DNA from: Deltaproteobacteria bacterium
GTDB lineage: Bacteria > Myxococcota_A > Polyangia > Polyangiales > Houyiibacteriaceae
Assembly (NCBI GenBank): GCA_017644045.1
Contig: JAEPMI010000015.1
Location: 268,501-332,500, forward strand
Direction of reading: 5' to 3'
Length of the DNA stretch: 64,000 nt
Shown: positions 24,178-31,939 of the stretch, one piece after another
Layout: every line of letters starts with the position of its first letter
Position numbering within the stretch: position 1 is the first letter of the stretch
The notes under the pieces: model-generated
Database searches by the model: none
What the model saw: the letters and a program-made list of their open reading frames with translations, nothing else
Told to the model about the DNA's origin: nothing
Program-made: the position numbers and the translations under genes

Positions 24178-25164
24178 TCAGGGGACGTTCACGCCCACGC
24201 CGTGGGGGATGACGCGGAAGTCGTCGTCGCCGACCCCGCGCTCGGCCAGGGCGTCCGCGAGATCCTCGGTGGGCTCGTCCATCCCATCGTCCGCGAGCGG
24301 GAAGGTGCCGAAGTGCATCGCGATGCTGGTGGTCGCCCCGAGGTCGAGGTGGGCCTGGACCGCCTCCGCCGGGTCCACGTGGATCGCCTGCATCATGAAG
24401 CGCGGCCGGTAGGCGCCGATCGGGAGGAGCGCGACTCGGGGCGCGCCGAGGCGCTCGCGGATCTGCGCGAAGTGCTCCCCGTAGCCGGTGTCGCCGGCGA
24501 AGAGGATCCCGCCGCTCGGGTGCGCGACGTGGAGGCCGCACCAGAGCGTGCGGTCCCGATCGCCCGGGCCGCGGCCGGAGAAGTGGCGCATCGGCACCGC
24601 GCTCACCCGGACCGCGCCCGCGCCGGTGTCGAGCGTGGTGTGCTCCCACCAGTCGAGGTCGCGCGCGTCGTCGACGTCGAAGGTGGAGAGGAGCTGGGCG
24701 TTCCCGAGCCCCGTGATGACCGTGGGCTGATGCTCGGTGGCGAGCCGGCGCATCGTCGCTTCGCACAGGTGGTCGTAGTGGTTGTGGCTGAGCAGGACCG
24801 CGTCGATCGGGGGTAGGTCCTCGAAGCGGAGACCCGGTCGACGGTAGCGCTTGGGTCCGACCTTGGAGCGAGGGCCCACCCGCTCGGCCCAGACCGGATC
24901 GGTCAGCAGGTTGAGCCCCGCGACCTGCACGAGGAGCGTCGCGTGACCCACGAAGGTCACCCGGCACTGCTGGCCACTCACCCGTTCGGGCGGCGGCGGC
25001 CCCGGCTCCTCGGCGACGGTGGTCCACGGCCCGCGGTCGCGGTTCATCATCCACTTCAGCAGCGAGCCCGGCGTCCCGTGCGTCGTGGACTCGAGGTTCC
25101 GAAAGCGGGTGCCGTCGAAGTGGTCGCTCTCGGGTCCGCGATAGGGCGGCGCGTTGAAGAACAT
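24178..25164 (-). CDS. NAPE-PLD/UlaG-like metallo-beta-lactamase-fold hydrolase
   Basis: A 328-residue MBL-fold protein. The N-terminal MFFNAPPYRGPESDHFDGTR matches the NAPE-PLD family opening, then VTFVGHATLLVQ, LTDPVW, LLSHNHYDHL (HxHxDH zinc motif), MRHFSGRGPGDR, LFAGDTGYGEHF and IHVDPAEAVQAH. The family hydrolyses N-acyl-phosphatidylethanolamine or related phosphodiesters using two zinc ions. ATG at 25164 was chosen because family similarity starts there; longer frames run back under the divergent gene. No signal peptide is seen. Confidence 0.85.
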   Translation of the reverse strand: MFFNAPPYRGPESDHFDGTRFRNLESTTHGTPGSLLKWMMNRDRGPWTTVAEEPGPPPPERVSGQQCRVTFVGHATLLVQVAGLNLLTDPVWAERVGPRSKVGPKRYRRPGLRFEDLPPIDAVLLSHNHYDHLCEATMRRLATEHQPTVITGLGNAQLLSTFDVDDARDLDWWEHTTLDTGAGAVRVSAVPMRHFSGRGPGDRDRTLWCGLHVAHPSGGILFAGDTGYGEHFAQIRERLGAPRVALLPIGAYRPRFMMQAIHVDPAEAVQAHLDLGATTSIAMHFGTFPLADDGMDEPTEDLADALAERGVGDDDFRVIPHGVGVNVP

Positions 25165-25258
25165 GGTGAATGGTCTCCCCAGCCGCCGCAGCGTCACGAA
25201 AAATTCCGAGGAAACCCAAGTGGGGCGTGGCTCGGGTCTCCAAGGGGCAGGAGGTCGA

Positions 25259-26536
25259 ATGCGGAAGATGTCGGTGACGCTCGCGATCGGCGTCCTCGCG
25301 GCGGGATGCGCGCGCGGGGTCGTTCCGGTCACCCCGGAGGAACGAGACGCACTCCAGACGGAGGCGCGTGAGGCGATCGCCCGCGGGAGCGCCGAGGTGG
25401 CGCGCCTGGACGACGAGGGTTGGGACGAGAGCTCCTGCGAGGCGCTGGACGCGCACTACACATCGGTCCGCCTGCCGAACCAGCGCTCGGCGTCGGGCCA
25501 CGATCTCGGGCCGGACCCGCGCGAGGAGCGCGTGCTGAACGCTCGGGTGGCCTACATGCGTGGGCTGGTCGCGGGGCGCTGTGGCGATCCCGAGCGCGCG
25601 CGAGCGCACTACGAAGCCGCGCTCGCCATCGAGGACGACTTCTGCGCGCCGCGGGTCGCGCTGGCCTCGCAGGCCGAAGCCGCCGGGAACCCCGCGCGGG
25701 CGCGCGCGCTCCTTCAGGCGGCGCTCCGCGAAGACCCGCGCTGCGGTGATGCCTATGTGGCCATGGCGCGCGTGCAGCGGCTCCACTTCGGGGAGCGTGA
25801 GGCAGCGGTGGCGAATCTCCGCCGCGCGCTCGCGATGGAGGCCGACGACGTGCGGACGCTGGTCGAGCTCGCGCAGGTCTACTGGGACTGGGGGCGCGAG
25901 GAGCCCGAGCGGCTCGCGCTCGCCGCGGTCATCTGCCGACAGGCCCAGCTGATCGATCCGACCTACGCGCCGCTCTACGACACGTGGGGGCTGGTCGACA
26001 TCGCCCGCGGGGATCTCACGGAGGCGAGCGCCAAGTTCGCCGAGGCGCGGCGGCTCGATCCCGACCTCTTCGAGGCGCACATGAACTTCGGTCAGCTCAC
26101 CCTCTCGCAGCGCGCGTACGCCGACGCGGCGGAGGCCTTTCGCGACGCCCGCCGGCTGAAGCCCCGGAGCTACGACGCGACCATCGGTCTCGGCGTGGCG
26201 CTCCGAGGGCTCGGCGAAACCGAGGCCGCGGAGGCTCGCTATCGCGAGGCGGCGTCCTTCGACGACGCGCGCCCCGAGGCCTACTTCGACCTCGCGATCC
26301 TCTACCAGGAGCACATGGCCGGATCGGTCGAGGACCTGAAGCACGCCGACGCGATGCTGGAGGCGTTCGTCGAGCGTGCGAAGGCCGGTGGCCAGCACGG
26401 GGAGGCGCTGCAGTCGGTGCTCCGCTGGTGCGGCCAGCGGCGCGGCTGTCGTCCGGGGCGCGCCCAGAACATTCACGACACGCTGGTAGCGCTCGGTGAG
26501 CGCGCGGAGGACGCCCGCCCGGGCTGGACGCACTGA
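25259..26536 (+). CDS. TPR-repeat lipoprotein
   Basis: A 425-residue lipoprotein. Signal peptide MRKMSVTLAIGVLAAGC (lipobox Cys17), an N-terminal helical region, then at least six tetratricopeptide repeats from about residue 95 (for example RARAHYEAALAIEDDFCAPRVAL, AALREDPRCGDAYVAMARV, RALAMEADDVRTLVELAQVY, LTEASAKFAEARRLDP). The C-terminal ~50 residues contain CGQRRGCRPG. The ATG at 25259 has AGGAGGT 4 nt upstream, one of the best ribosome-binding sites in the window. It heads a run of four same-strand envelope genes. TPR lipoproteins commonly scaffold envelope complexes. Confidence 0.85.
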   Translation: MRKMSVTLAIGVLAAGCARGVVPVTPEERDALQTEAREAIARGSAEVARLDDEGWDESSCEALDAHYTSVRLPNQRSASGHDLGPDPREERVLNARVAYMRGLVAGRCGDPERARAHYEAALAIEDDFCAPRVALASQAEAAGNPARARALLQAALREDPRCGDAYVAMARVQRLHFGEREAAVANLRRALAMEADDVRTLVELAQVYWDWGREEPERLALAAVICRQAQLIDPTYAPLYDTWGLVDIARGDLTEASAKFAEARRLDPDLFEAHMNFGQLTLSQRAYADAAEAFRDARRLKPRSYDATIGLGVALRGLGETEAAEARYREAASFDDARPEAYFDLAILYQEHMAGSVEDLKHADAMLEAFVERAKAGGQHGEALQSVLRWCGQRRGCRPGRAQNIHDTLVALGERAEDARPGWTH

Positions 26537-26568
26537 GGTTCGGCCGGCTTCCGCCGGTTGCTCGCCGA

Positions 26569-28134
26569 GTGAACCGGTGTCACACCGCCCCCGTGATCCG
26601 GGGACTCACGCTCGCGACTTTGGTGCTCGCGGTGACGGCCACTGGCGCCGACGCGCAGCTGGTCGAGCTGCGTCCGATCGACCGCGCGACGGTCCGCATC
26701 ATCGGCATCTCCGGCGTCGAGCGCGTGAACGTGACGGTGGGCGGCGTGGCGCGCGTGGCCTTCCACCCGCGTCTCAGTCACGGCACCGGCGTCGTCGTCG
26801 GTGCCGATGGGCGAGTGTTGACCGCCGCCCACGTGGTGCGCGACCTCGACCTGCTCGCCGTGATTCTCCCCGGGGCCGACGACGAGCACCCCGGCGTGGT
26901 CTCCGCGATCGATCGCGAGCACGACGTCGCCTTCGTCCAGGTGCCCGGTCCGCTGCCGGACGTGGTCGCGCTTCCCGAGTCGCCGCCGACCATCGCCCCC
27001 GGTCAGACGCTGCACGTGTCCGGCTACCCGATCGACGTCAGCCAGCGCTTCCCGGCGGCGGCGAGCGGCACCTTCAGCCGCGTTCGGAACGACGGACAGA
27101 TCGAGCTCTCGATGTCGCTCAACCCTGGCAACTCCGGCGGTCCGCTGGTGGACGCTCAGGGGCGGCTGGTCGGCGTGATCAGCGCGCGCGGTGATCTCGC
27201 GCAGGGCATTCAGGGCATCGCGGTCGCCGAGCCCATCCAGCGGGCGATCGACCTCGTCGACAAGATCGATCCGGACGCGGTGGTCGACGCCCGCGGCGTG
27301 ACGAGCGCGGTCCGCTGGGCGCTCTCGCTCGCGGAGCAGGGTGAGCGCCGCGACGCGGCGTTCCCCGACGACGCTCCGCCCTCGGTCGCCGCGCTGGCTG
27401 CGCACCGTGCCTGGGCGAACGCGCTGCTGATCCTCAGCACGCACTCGGTGGCCCTGCCGATGGCGCTGCCGCCGGACGCGAAGCTCGCCTTCGACAAGGA
27501 GATGGCGACGCTCGACGAGGCTCTCCGCCTGGCGGAGAGTCGCGCCGACGTCGAGACTCGTCAGCGCTACGACCTGCCCGCGCTGCGCCAGGCGATGGCC
27601 CAGGTGAACAACGGGAGCGTGGGGCCCGCGGGCTACGGCGTCGGAACACCGCCCACCGGCCACGTGCCTCGCCACGTCGGTGGAGACGACCCGAACCGTG
27701 TGCGTCGTTTCCGGCTGAGCTTCGGGCCCTCGCTGCCCATCGACCCGCTCGGGTTCGCCTTCCGCGCGGAGTTCCACGGCGACCTGGTCGCCACCGACTG
27801 GTTCGCGATGCCGCTCGGCGCGGCCATCGGGATCGGCGCCTGGCCCTTCGACCGCGCCGAGGGCAACTCGCTGGCGCTCGTGAGCGCCATGATCGAGCTC
27901 GGCGCGCGGCTCCGGCTCGGCAGCGCCGACCGGACCCGGCCCTTCGTCGAGGCGGTCTATGGTGTCGGCTTCATGCACGCCGAAGGACGGCAGCACTTCG
28001 TCTATCGCCGCTACCGCGTCTCGCTCGGCATCGAGCGCGGCAGCGGCGGCTACATGATCAGCTACCGAGAGGAGGGCCGCGATGCGGATGCGACACTACG
28101 CTCCATCGATCTCGCGTTCATGGTTCGCTTTTGA
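26569..28134 (+). CDS. secreted trypsin-like serine protease fused to a beta-barrel-like domain
   Basis: A 521-residue protein. The signal peptide ends at about residue 29 (GADAQ). The protease domain carries TAAHVV (His88), EHDVAFVQ (Asp119) and LNPGNSGGPLV (Ser189), the DegP/HtrA-type triad, but no PDZ domain follows. Residues 245-350 are helical and end in a Gly-rich linker. From about 375 to the end there are alternating strands (RFRLSFGPSLP, FRAEFHGDL, VYGVGFMHAEG, YRVSLGIERG) with terminal Phe in DLAFMVRF, like an outer-membrane barrel signal. This suggests an autotransporter-like or membrane-tethered protease. The 3' end overlaps the next gene by 53 bp. Confidence 0.75.
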   Translation: MNRCHTAPVIRGLTLATLVLAVTATGADAQLVELRPIDRATVRIIGISGVERVNVTVGGVARVAFHPRLSHGTGVVVGADGRVLTAAHVVRDLDLLAVILPGADDEHPGVVSAIDREHDVAFVQVPGPLPDVVALPESPPTIAPGQTLHVSGYPIDVSQRFPAAASGTFSRVRNDGQIELSMSLNPGNSGGPLVDAQGRLVGVISARGDLAQGIQGIAVAEPIQRAIDLVDKIDPDAVVDARGVTSAVRWALSLAEQGERRDAAFPDDAPPSVAALAAHRAWANALLILSTHSVALPMALPPDAKLAFDKEMATLDEALRLAESRADVETRQRYDLPALRQAMAQVNNGSVGPAGYGVGTPPTGHVPRHVGGDDPNRVRRFRLSFGPSLPIDPLGFAFRAEFHGDLVATDWFAMPLGAAIGIGAWPFDRAEGNSLALVSAMIELGARLRLGSADRTRPFVEAVYGVGFMHAEGRQHFVYRRYRVSLGIERGSGGYMISYREEGRDADATLRSIDLAFMVRF

Positions 28135-28663
28135 GCTCTCGGCGCTGCTCGTCCTCGGCGGCTGCCTGATCGAGCCCAAGGACAACGCGGAGGGCTGCGA
28201 GGCGGCGACGAGCTGCGGCGACTGCCTCGAGGAGTCGGGCTGCGGTTGGTGCGCGCCGCGCGGTCGCTGCGTTCCGGGCGACAGCACGGGGCCGTCCGAC
28301 GAGTTCCTCGATTGCGAGTCCGAGCTCGAGTTCCTCACCTCGGGATGGCGCTACAGCAGCTGCGGTTCCTGCGCGTCGATCGACACCTGCGGCGAGTGCC
28401 AGGACGAGTCCTGCACCTGGTGCGGCGACGGCGCGGGCTACTGCGTGAAGTCGTCCGACGACGACGCCTGCCGCAACCCTCGCGATCGCACGGACGGCTG
28501 CGGCGGGTTCCCGACGCCGGACATGGGTCCGGGCGGCCCCGGGGTGAGCTGCACCAACAGCTGCCGGCACGCCGGCGATGGTGACTGCGACGACGGCGGC
28601 CCGGGCTCGGACTACAGCCTCTGCGAGCTCGGCACGGACTGCGCCGACTGCGGCCCGCGCTGA
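28082..28663 (+). CDS. Cys-rich lipoprotein with PSI-like repeats
   Basis: A 193-residue lipoprotein with lipobox VLGGC (Cys28). The mature protein has more than 20 cysteines in patterns such as CGDCLEESGCGWCAPRGRC and CGECQDESCTWCGDG, which resemble the plexin-semaphorin-integrin (PSI) fold (CxxCxxxxxCxWC), present twice. The C-terminal CTNSCRHAGDGDCDDGG segment is like other myxobacterial Asp/Cys-rich calcium-binding repeats. The ATG at 28082 lies within the protease-barrel gene in another frame. Function is unknown; disulfide-rich extracellular adhesion or binding is likely. Confidence 0.75.
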   Translation: MRMRHYAPSISRSWFAFELSALLVLGGCLIEPKDNAEGCEAATSCGDCLEESGCGWCAPRGRCVPGDSTGPSDEFLDCESELEFLTSGWRYSSCGSCASIDTCGECQDESCTWCGDGAGYCVKSSDDDACRNPRDRTDGCGGFPTPDMGPGGPGVSCTNSCRHAGDGDCDDGGPGSDYSLCELGTDCADCGPR

Positions 28664-28667
28664 CTGC

Positions 28668-28673
28668 TACTCT
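28668..28673 (+). promoter_or_regulatory. candidate -10 box (TGCTACTCT) before a gene lacking a normal start
   Basis: TACTCT with upstream TGC lies 5 nt after the PSI-lipoprotein stop and 7 nt before an in-frame ATC at 28681. It fits the GCTANNNT pattern found before other genes in the window. Confidence 0.35.
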
Positions 28674-28680
28674 CCGGGTC

Positions 28681-29289
28681 ATCGCCCGCCTCCGACACGT
28701 CGCGCTGGTCGCGCTCCTCGTCCTCGGTTGCTCGGACGAGCCCGAGGTCGCGCCGACGCCCGCTGCGGACCCGGTCGAGATCCCGGTCGAGCCTGCGCAG
28801 CCCGAGGAGCCGGCGCCGGAGGCCCCGCCGCCGGACCCGGGCATCGGCGAGGTCGCCGGGGACGACGAGCCCACGACTCTGTGCAGCCGCGACGACGAGT
28901 GCGTCGCGGTGTTCGTCTACTGCGGCGGTCGCGGCGCCGCTCATCGCGACGACGCGGACGCGCTCCGCCGCCGCTTCGAACAGCGGGCGATGGTCTCGAG
29001 CTGCATGGCGCCCCCGCCCGAGCTCGAGCTCGAGGTGCGCGAGGGCTACTGCGAGGAGCAGCGCTGCGTGCTCGACGCGATCGCCTTCGCGCAGCTCCGC
29101 GCGTGCGAGACCGACGACGACTGCACGCGGATCACCGACCCCTGCGGGCCGCCGCTCGGTGTGCTCGCGTCCAAGCAGAGCGAGGCCGAGGCGAGGGTCC
29201 AGTCGGCCGAGCGTGCTCGACGCTGCGGCGGTCATCCGGCGGTCGATGCCGCGGCGCCTCCAGGGTGCGTTCGCGGCTGGTGCCGGTGA
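28681..29289 (+). CDS. lipoprotein of unknown function, start codon unclear
   Basis: About 202 residues. A signal peptide RLRHVALVALLVLGC with a clear lipobox is followed by a Pro/Glu-rich linker (PEVAPTPAADPVEIPVEP) and a Cys-containing domain (LCSRDDECVAVFVYCGG, YCEEQRCVLD, CETDDDCTRI, RCGGHP, GCVRGWCR). The frame has no ATG, GTG or TTG between the upstream stop region and the signal peptide. The first M is at 28909, far inside the mature domain. Candidates are ATC at 28681 or CTG at 28660, so the coordinate is tentative. It ends directly against the convergent hydrolase gene. Confidence 0.65.
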   Translation: MARLRHVALVALLVLGCSDEPEVAPTPAADPVEIPVEPAQPEEPAPEAPPPDPGIGEVAGDDEPTTLCSRDDECVAVFVYCGGRGAAHRDDADALRRRFEQRAMVSSCMAPPPELELEVREGYCEEQRCVLDAIAFAQLRACETDDDCTRITDPCGPPLGVLASKQSEAEARVQSAERARRCGGHPAVDAAAPPGCVRGWCR

Positions 29290-30156
29290 TCAGGGAGCGG
29301 TCGCGGTCGGTCGTGGCTGCGCCGGCCCGAGGAACGCCGACACGGCGTCGCAGAACTCGGCGGGGCTCTCTCGGTGCACGAAGTGGCCGCCTGGGAGGGC
29401 GACCACCGTGTAGTCGCTCGTGAACTTGCGGCGCGCCGCCTCGTAGGCCTCGATGGCCACGGAGGGATCGTCGGCGCCGGCGATGGTGAGGGTGGGCATC
29501 GTGATCGTCGTGCCCCGGAGACCGCTGGCCGAGCTGCCGCCCCGCGCCCCGCGGTAGTAGTCGATGGCCGCCTCGAGGCTGGCCGGGTCCGCGAACGCCG
29601 CCTTGACCGGCGCGGTCTCCTCGGGCCCGAAGTCCCACGTGGGCGACCAGCGGCGGTAGTAGGCGTCGATCGCGGCGAAGTCGCGTCGGCGCGTTCGGCG
29701 CGCGGCGCCTGGCAGGTTCAGCGAGATGAAGTGGCGCGCGGCCCAGAGCAGCGAGAGCGAGGGCTTCAACACCGCGGGGTGCGGGATGCCGACGGTCACG
29801 AGTCGTTCGACACGCTCTGGAGCGATGGACGCCGCGACGTAGGCCGTCGCGGCGCCCCAGTCGTGACCCACCAGGAGCGACGCGCGCTCGTGTCCGAGGG
29901 CTTCGATGAGCGCGAGCGCATCGGCCGCCAAGGTCTCGACGCTCGTCGGTCCGGGCGGCGCCGCGGTCGGTGCGTAGCCACGCGTGAAGGGGGCGACCAC
30001 GCGGAAGCCGCGCTTCGCCAACACCGCCATGAGCGGCGCCCAGCCGTGAGGAGTGTCGGGGAAGCCGTGCAGGAGGAGAGCGAGTGGGCCGTCCGCGGGG
30101 CCCTCCTCGAAGGTGGCGAAGCGGATCCCGTTGGCGTCGATGAATCGTTCTTCCAT
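29290..30156 (-). CDS. alpha/beta hydrolase, epoxide-hydrolase-like
   Basis: A 288-residue enzyme. LLLHGFPDTPHGW gives the HGxP oxyanion motif, GHDWGAA the nucleophile elbow with Asp99, and GGHFVHRESP the catalytic His. An Asp nucleophile in HDWG is characteristic of epoxide hydrolases and haloalkane dehalogenases; the lid (RRWSPTWDFG, YYRGARGG) contains tyrosines that could polarise an epoxide. No signal peptide. ATG at 30156 is supported by the family N-terminus. It is divergent from a TetR-type regulator with two palindromes between them, so it is probably the regulator's target. Confidence 0.85.
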   Translation of the reverse strand: MEERFIDANGIRFATFEEGPADGPLALLLHGFPDTPHGWAPLMAVLAKRGFRVVAPFTRGYAPTAAPPGPTSVETLAADALALIEALGHERASLLVGHDWGAATAYVAASIAPERVERLVTVGIPHPAVLKPSLSLLWAARHFISLNLPGAARRTRRRDFAAIDAYYRRWSPTWDFGPEETAPVKAAFADPASLEAAIDYYRGARGGSSASGLRGTTITMPTLTIAGADDPSVAIEAYEAARRKFTSDYTVVALPGGHFVHRESPAEFCDAVSAFLGPAQPRPTATAP

Positions 30157-30174
30157 GAAGGGGTCTTGGATCGT

Positions 30175-30216
30175 CTTGAACGGTCGTTCAAGAAAAAAGT
30201 GGAACGTACGTTCAAG
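30175..30216. promoter_or_regulatory. paired TetR-type operators (TTGAACG..CGTTCAA)
   Basis: CTTGAACGGTCGTTCAAG at 30175-30192 has perfect 8-bp arms. GAACGTACGTTC at 30202-30213 is a perfect 12-bp palindrome with the same GAACG/CGTTC half-sites. The centres are 24 bp apart. They lie between the divergent hydrolase and TetR genes, where such a regulator would normally repress both. Confidence 0.75.
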
Positions 30217-30245
30217 AAAGCCCTGACTCCCCACGGCCGCGACGC

Positions 30246-30251
30246 TAGAGT
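30246..30251 (+). promoter_or_regulatory. candidate -10 box (CGCTAGAGT) for the TetR gene
   Basis: TAGAGT ends 6 nt before the ATG at 30258, giving a leaderless transcript; CTGACT at 30223-30228 is a possible -35 at 17-bp spacing. The two palindromes lie just upstream. Confidence 0.45.
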
Positions 30252-30257
30252 GATCCC

Positions 30258-30806
30258 ATGGCGAGGACACCGGAGTTCGACCGGGCCGAAGTGGTCGCGC
30301 GCGCACGCGACCTCTTCTGGGCCCACGGCTACCAGGGCACCTCGATGCGCGCGCTCGCCGACGCGACGGGGCTCAAGCCCGGCAGTCTCTACGCGGCCTT
30401 CGGCAGCAAGGAGGGCATCTTCCGCGAGGCCCTCGACGACTACGTCGCACGGGTGAAGGCACTCGCGGAGCGCCTGAACGGGCCGCGCGCGATCCTCGAG
30501 GGCTGGTTCCGCGCCCACGTTCGCGAGGCGTCGAAGGGACGGCGCGGCTGTCTGCTCCTGAACTCGGTCTCGGAGTCACCCCAGCTGGATCCGGAGAGCG
30601 CGCGAGCGGTTCGAGCGGAGCTCACCCAGCTCGAGCGCTTCTTCGCGCACTGCGTGGCGGAGGCCGATCGGGAAGGCGAGCAGCCGCCCGAGGTGGTGGC
30701 ACGCCTGCTCGTCGCGGCGCTCGCCGGCATCAGCGCGATGAGTCGAGCCGGCGTGCCCACCCGGCACCTGAAGGACGTCGCGGCCTGCGCCCTGACGCTC
30801 GTCTAG
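30258..30806 (+). CDS. TetR/AcrR family transcriptional regulator
   Basis: A 182-residue TetR repressor. The N-terminal DNA-binding domain reads VVARARDLFWAHGYQGTSMR, then ALADATGLKPGSLYAAFGSKE (the HTH and the conserved YxxFxxKE). The helical C-terminal ligand domain contains RRGCLLLNSV, a segment shared with the YcdC/NemR-like group. It probably represses the divergent epoxide-hydrolase-like gene and itself through the two GAACG palindromes. The TAG stop is the start of the inverted repeat of element copy A. Confidence 0.88.
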   Translation: MARTPEFDRAEVVARARDLFWAHGYQGTSMRALADATGLKPGSLYAAFGSKEGIFREALDDYVARVKALAERLNGPRAILEGWFRAHVREASKGRRGCLLLNSVSESPQLDPESARAVRAELTQLERFFAHCVAEADREGEQPPEVVARLLVAALAGISAMSRAGVPTRHLKDVAACALTLV

Positions 30807-30970
30807 TGCGTGATCCAGACCGGTTGACGGGAGATCCGTGGTCTGGGTGGGTTCCATGGGGTGTCCGCGAACCGAGGAAATGCCGAGTATTTTCGAGCGT
30901 GAGGGGACGACCGCAGGGGGCGTGCTCAGGGCGCGTAGCGCCCTTCAACCCGGGCTGGATCACGCACTAG
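30803..30970. repeat. inverted-repeat-bounded element, copy A
   Basis: Arms CTAGTGCGTGATCCAG (30803-30818) and CTGGATCACGCACTAG (30955-30970) are a perfect 16-bp inverted repeat, extended inward by CCGGTTGA / TCAACC-CGG. The left arm holds the TAG stop of the TetR gene. The internal ~105 bp (from GGTCTGGGTGGG to GCGCGTAGCGCCC) matches copy B at about 87% by hand alignment and contains the hairpin GAAATGC..GTATTTTC. Between convergent genes. Confidence 0.85.
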
Positions 30971-30973
30971 CTG

Positions 30974-31939
30974 CTAGCGCTGGCAGCGGAGGACCTTGAA
31001 GCGGCCGTTCTCGGCGGCTCGGTCGACCTGCAGGCCCGCTCCCTCGAGCACGGTCTCGTGGGTGAGGAAGCGGTTGGCGACCACCCAGAGCACGCCGCCT
31101 GTCGCGAGTCGTTCGCTGGCGCCTCGCAGGACGGACTCGGCGACGTCCGCGCTGGTGGCGACGCCCTCGTGAAAGGGTGGGTTCAGCAGGATGGCGTCGA
31201 AGGTTCCATCGACCTTCGCGACGGCGTCGCTCGCGAGCGCGTGTACCTCGAGCTCGGCGAGCTCCGCACCGCGCTTCGTCGCGGCCACGGCGAGGTGATC
31301 GCTGTCGGCGAGGGTGACCGCGAGCGCGGGCACGCGCGACTTGGCGGCGAGCCCGAGCACGCCCGAGCCGCAGCCGAGGTCGAGGAGCGAGCCGGTCTCG
31401 GGGAGAGCTGCGGTCTCCAGGAGGAGCCCGCTCGCGTCGTCGAGGCGCCCTTCGGCGAAGGTGCCCGGGTAGGAGACCGCCTCGAAGCCGAGGCCGGTGT
31501 CCCAGCGCCTCTCCCATTCGGAGAGCTGCGCGGGGAGGTCGGTGCGCGGCTCGCCGACGAAGAGCTTGGCGTGGCTGCCGCTGTGCTTCGCCGTGACCTT
31601 CAGCGCCTTCTTCGCGCTGCCGATGCCCTCGCGCTTCTCGCCGACGATGGCGAGGCGGCCACCCTCGGTGAGCGCGTGGCTCGCGACCGCGAGCGCATAG
31701 TCGCGGCGCCGCTTGCCCTTCGGGTGGAAGACGACGGCGAGATCGTGGTCGCCGGTGCGCGGGGCGACGCCGGCGTGCCCGACTCCCGCTCGGGCATGGC
31801 TCGCTTCCTCGAAGAAGAAGAGCTCGGCGCCCGTCTCGGCCAGCGTGCTGGCGTCCTCGGGAGGCGGACCGATCAGAAGCGGCGACCGGGCGCCCTCGAG
31901 GAGGCCCGTGTCGACGAGCAGCTGGCTCGCGCCTTTCAT
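30974..31939 (-). CDS. RsmC-like methyltransferase (class I, N2-guanine type)
   Basis: A 321-residue protein with an N-terminal degenerate methyltransferase-like domain (residues 1-160) and a C-terminal active one. The latter has LLDLGCGSGVLGLAA (SAM site) and FDAILLNPPFHEG (NPPF/Y motif for exocyclic amino groups). This two-domain plan with NPPFH is that of RsmC/RlmG, which methylate rRNA guanine N2. Length is close to E. coli RsmC (343 aa). The ATG at 31939 overlaps the stop of the quinone oxidoreductase gene by 4 nt (ATGA). Confidence 0.82.
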   Translation of the reverse strand: MKGASQLLVDTGLLEGARSPLLIGPPPEDASTLAETGAELFFFEEASHARAGVGHAGVAPRTGDHDLAVVFHPKGKRRRDYALAVASHALTEGGRLAIVGEKREGIGSAKKALKVTAKHSGSHAKLFVGEPRTDLPAQLSEWERRWDTGLGFEAVSYPGTFAEGRLDDASGLLLETAALPETGSLLDLGCGSGVLGLAAKSRVPALAVTLADSDHLAVAATKRGAELAELEVHALASDAVAKVDGTFDAILLNPPFHEGVATSADVAESVLRGASERLATGGVLWVVANRFLTHETVLEGAGLQVDRAAENGRFKVLRCQR

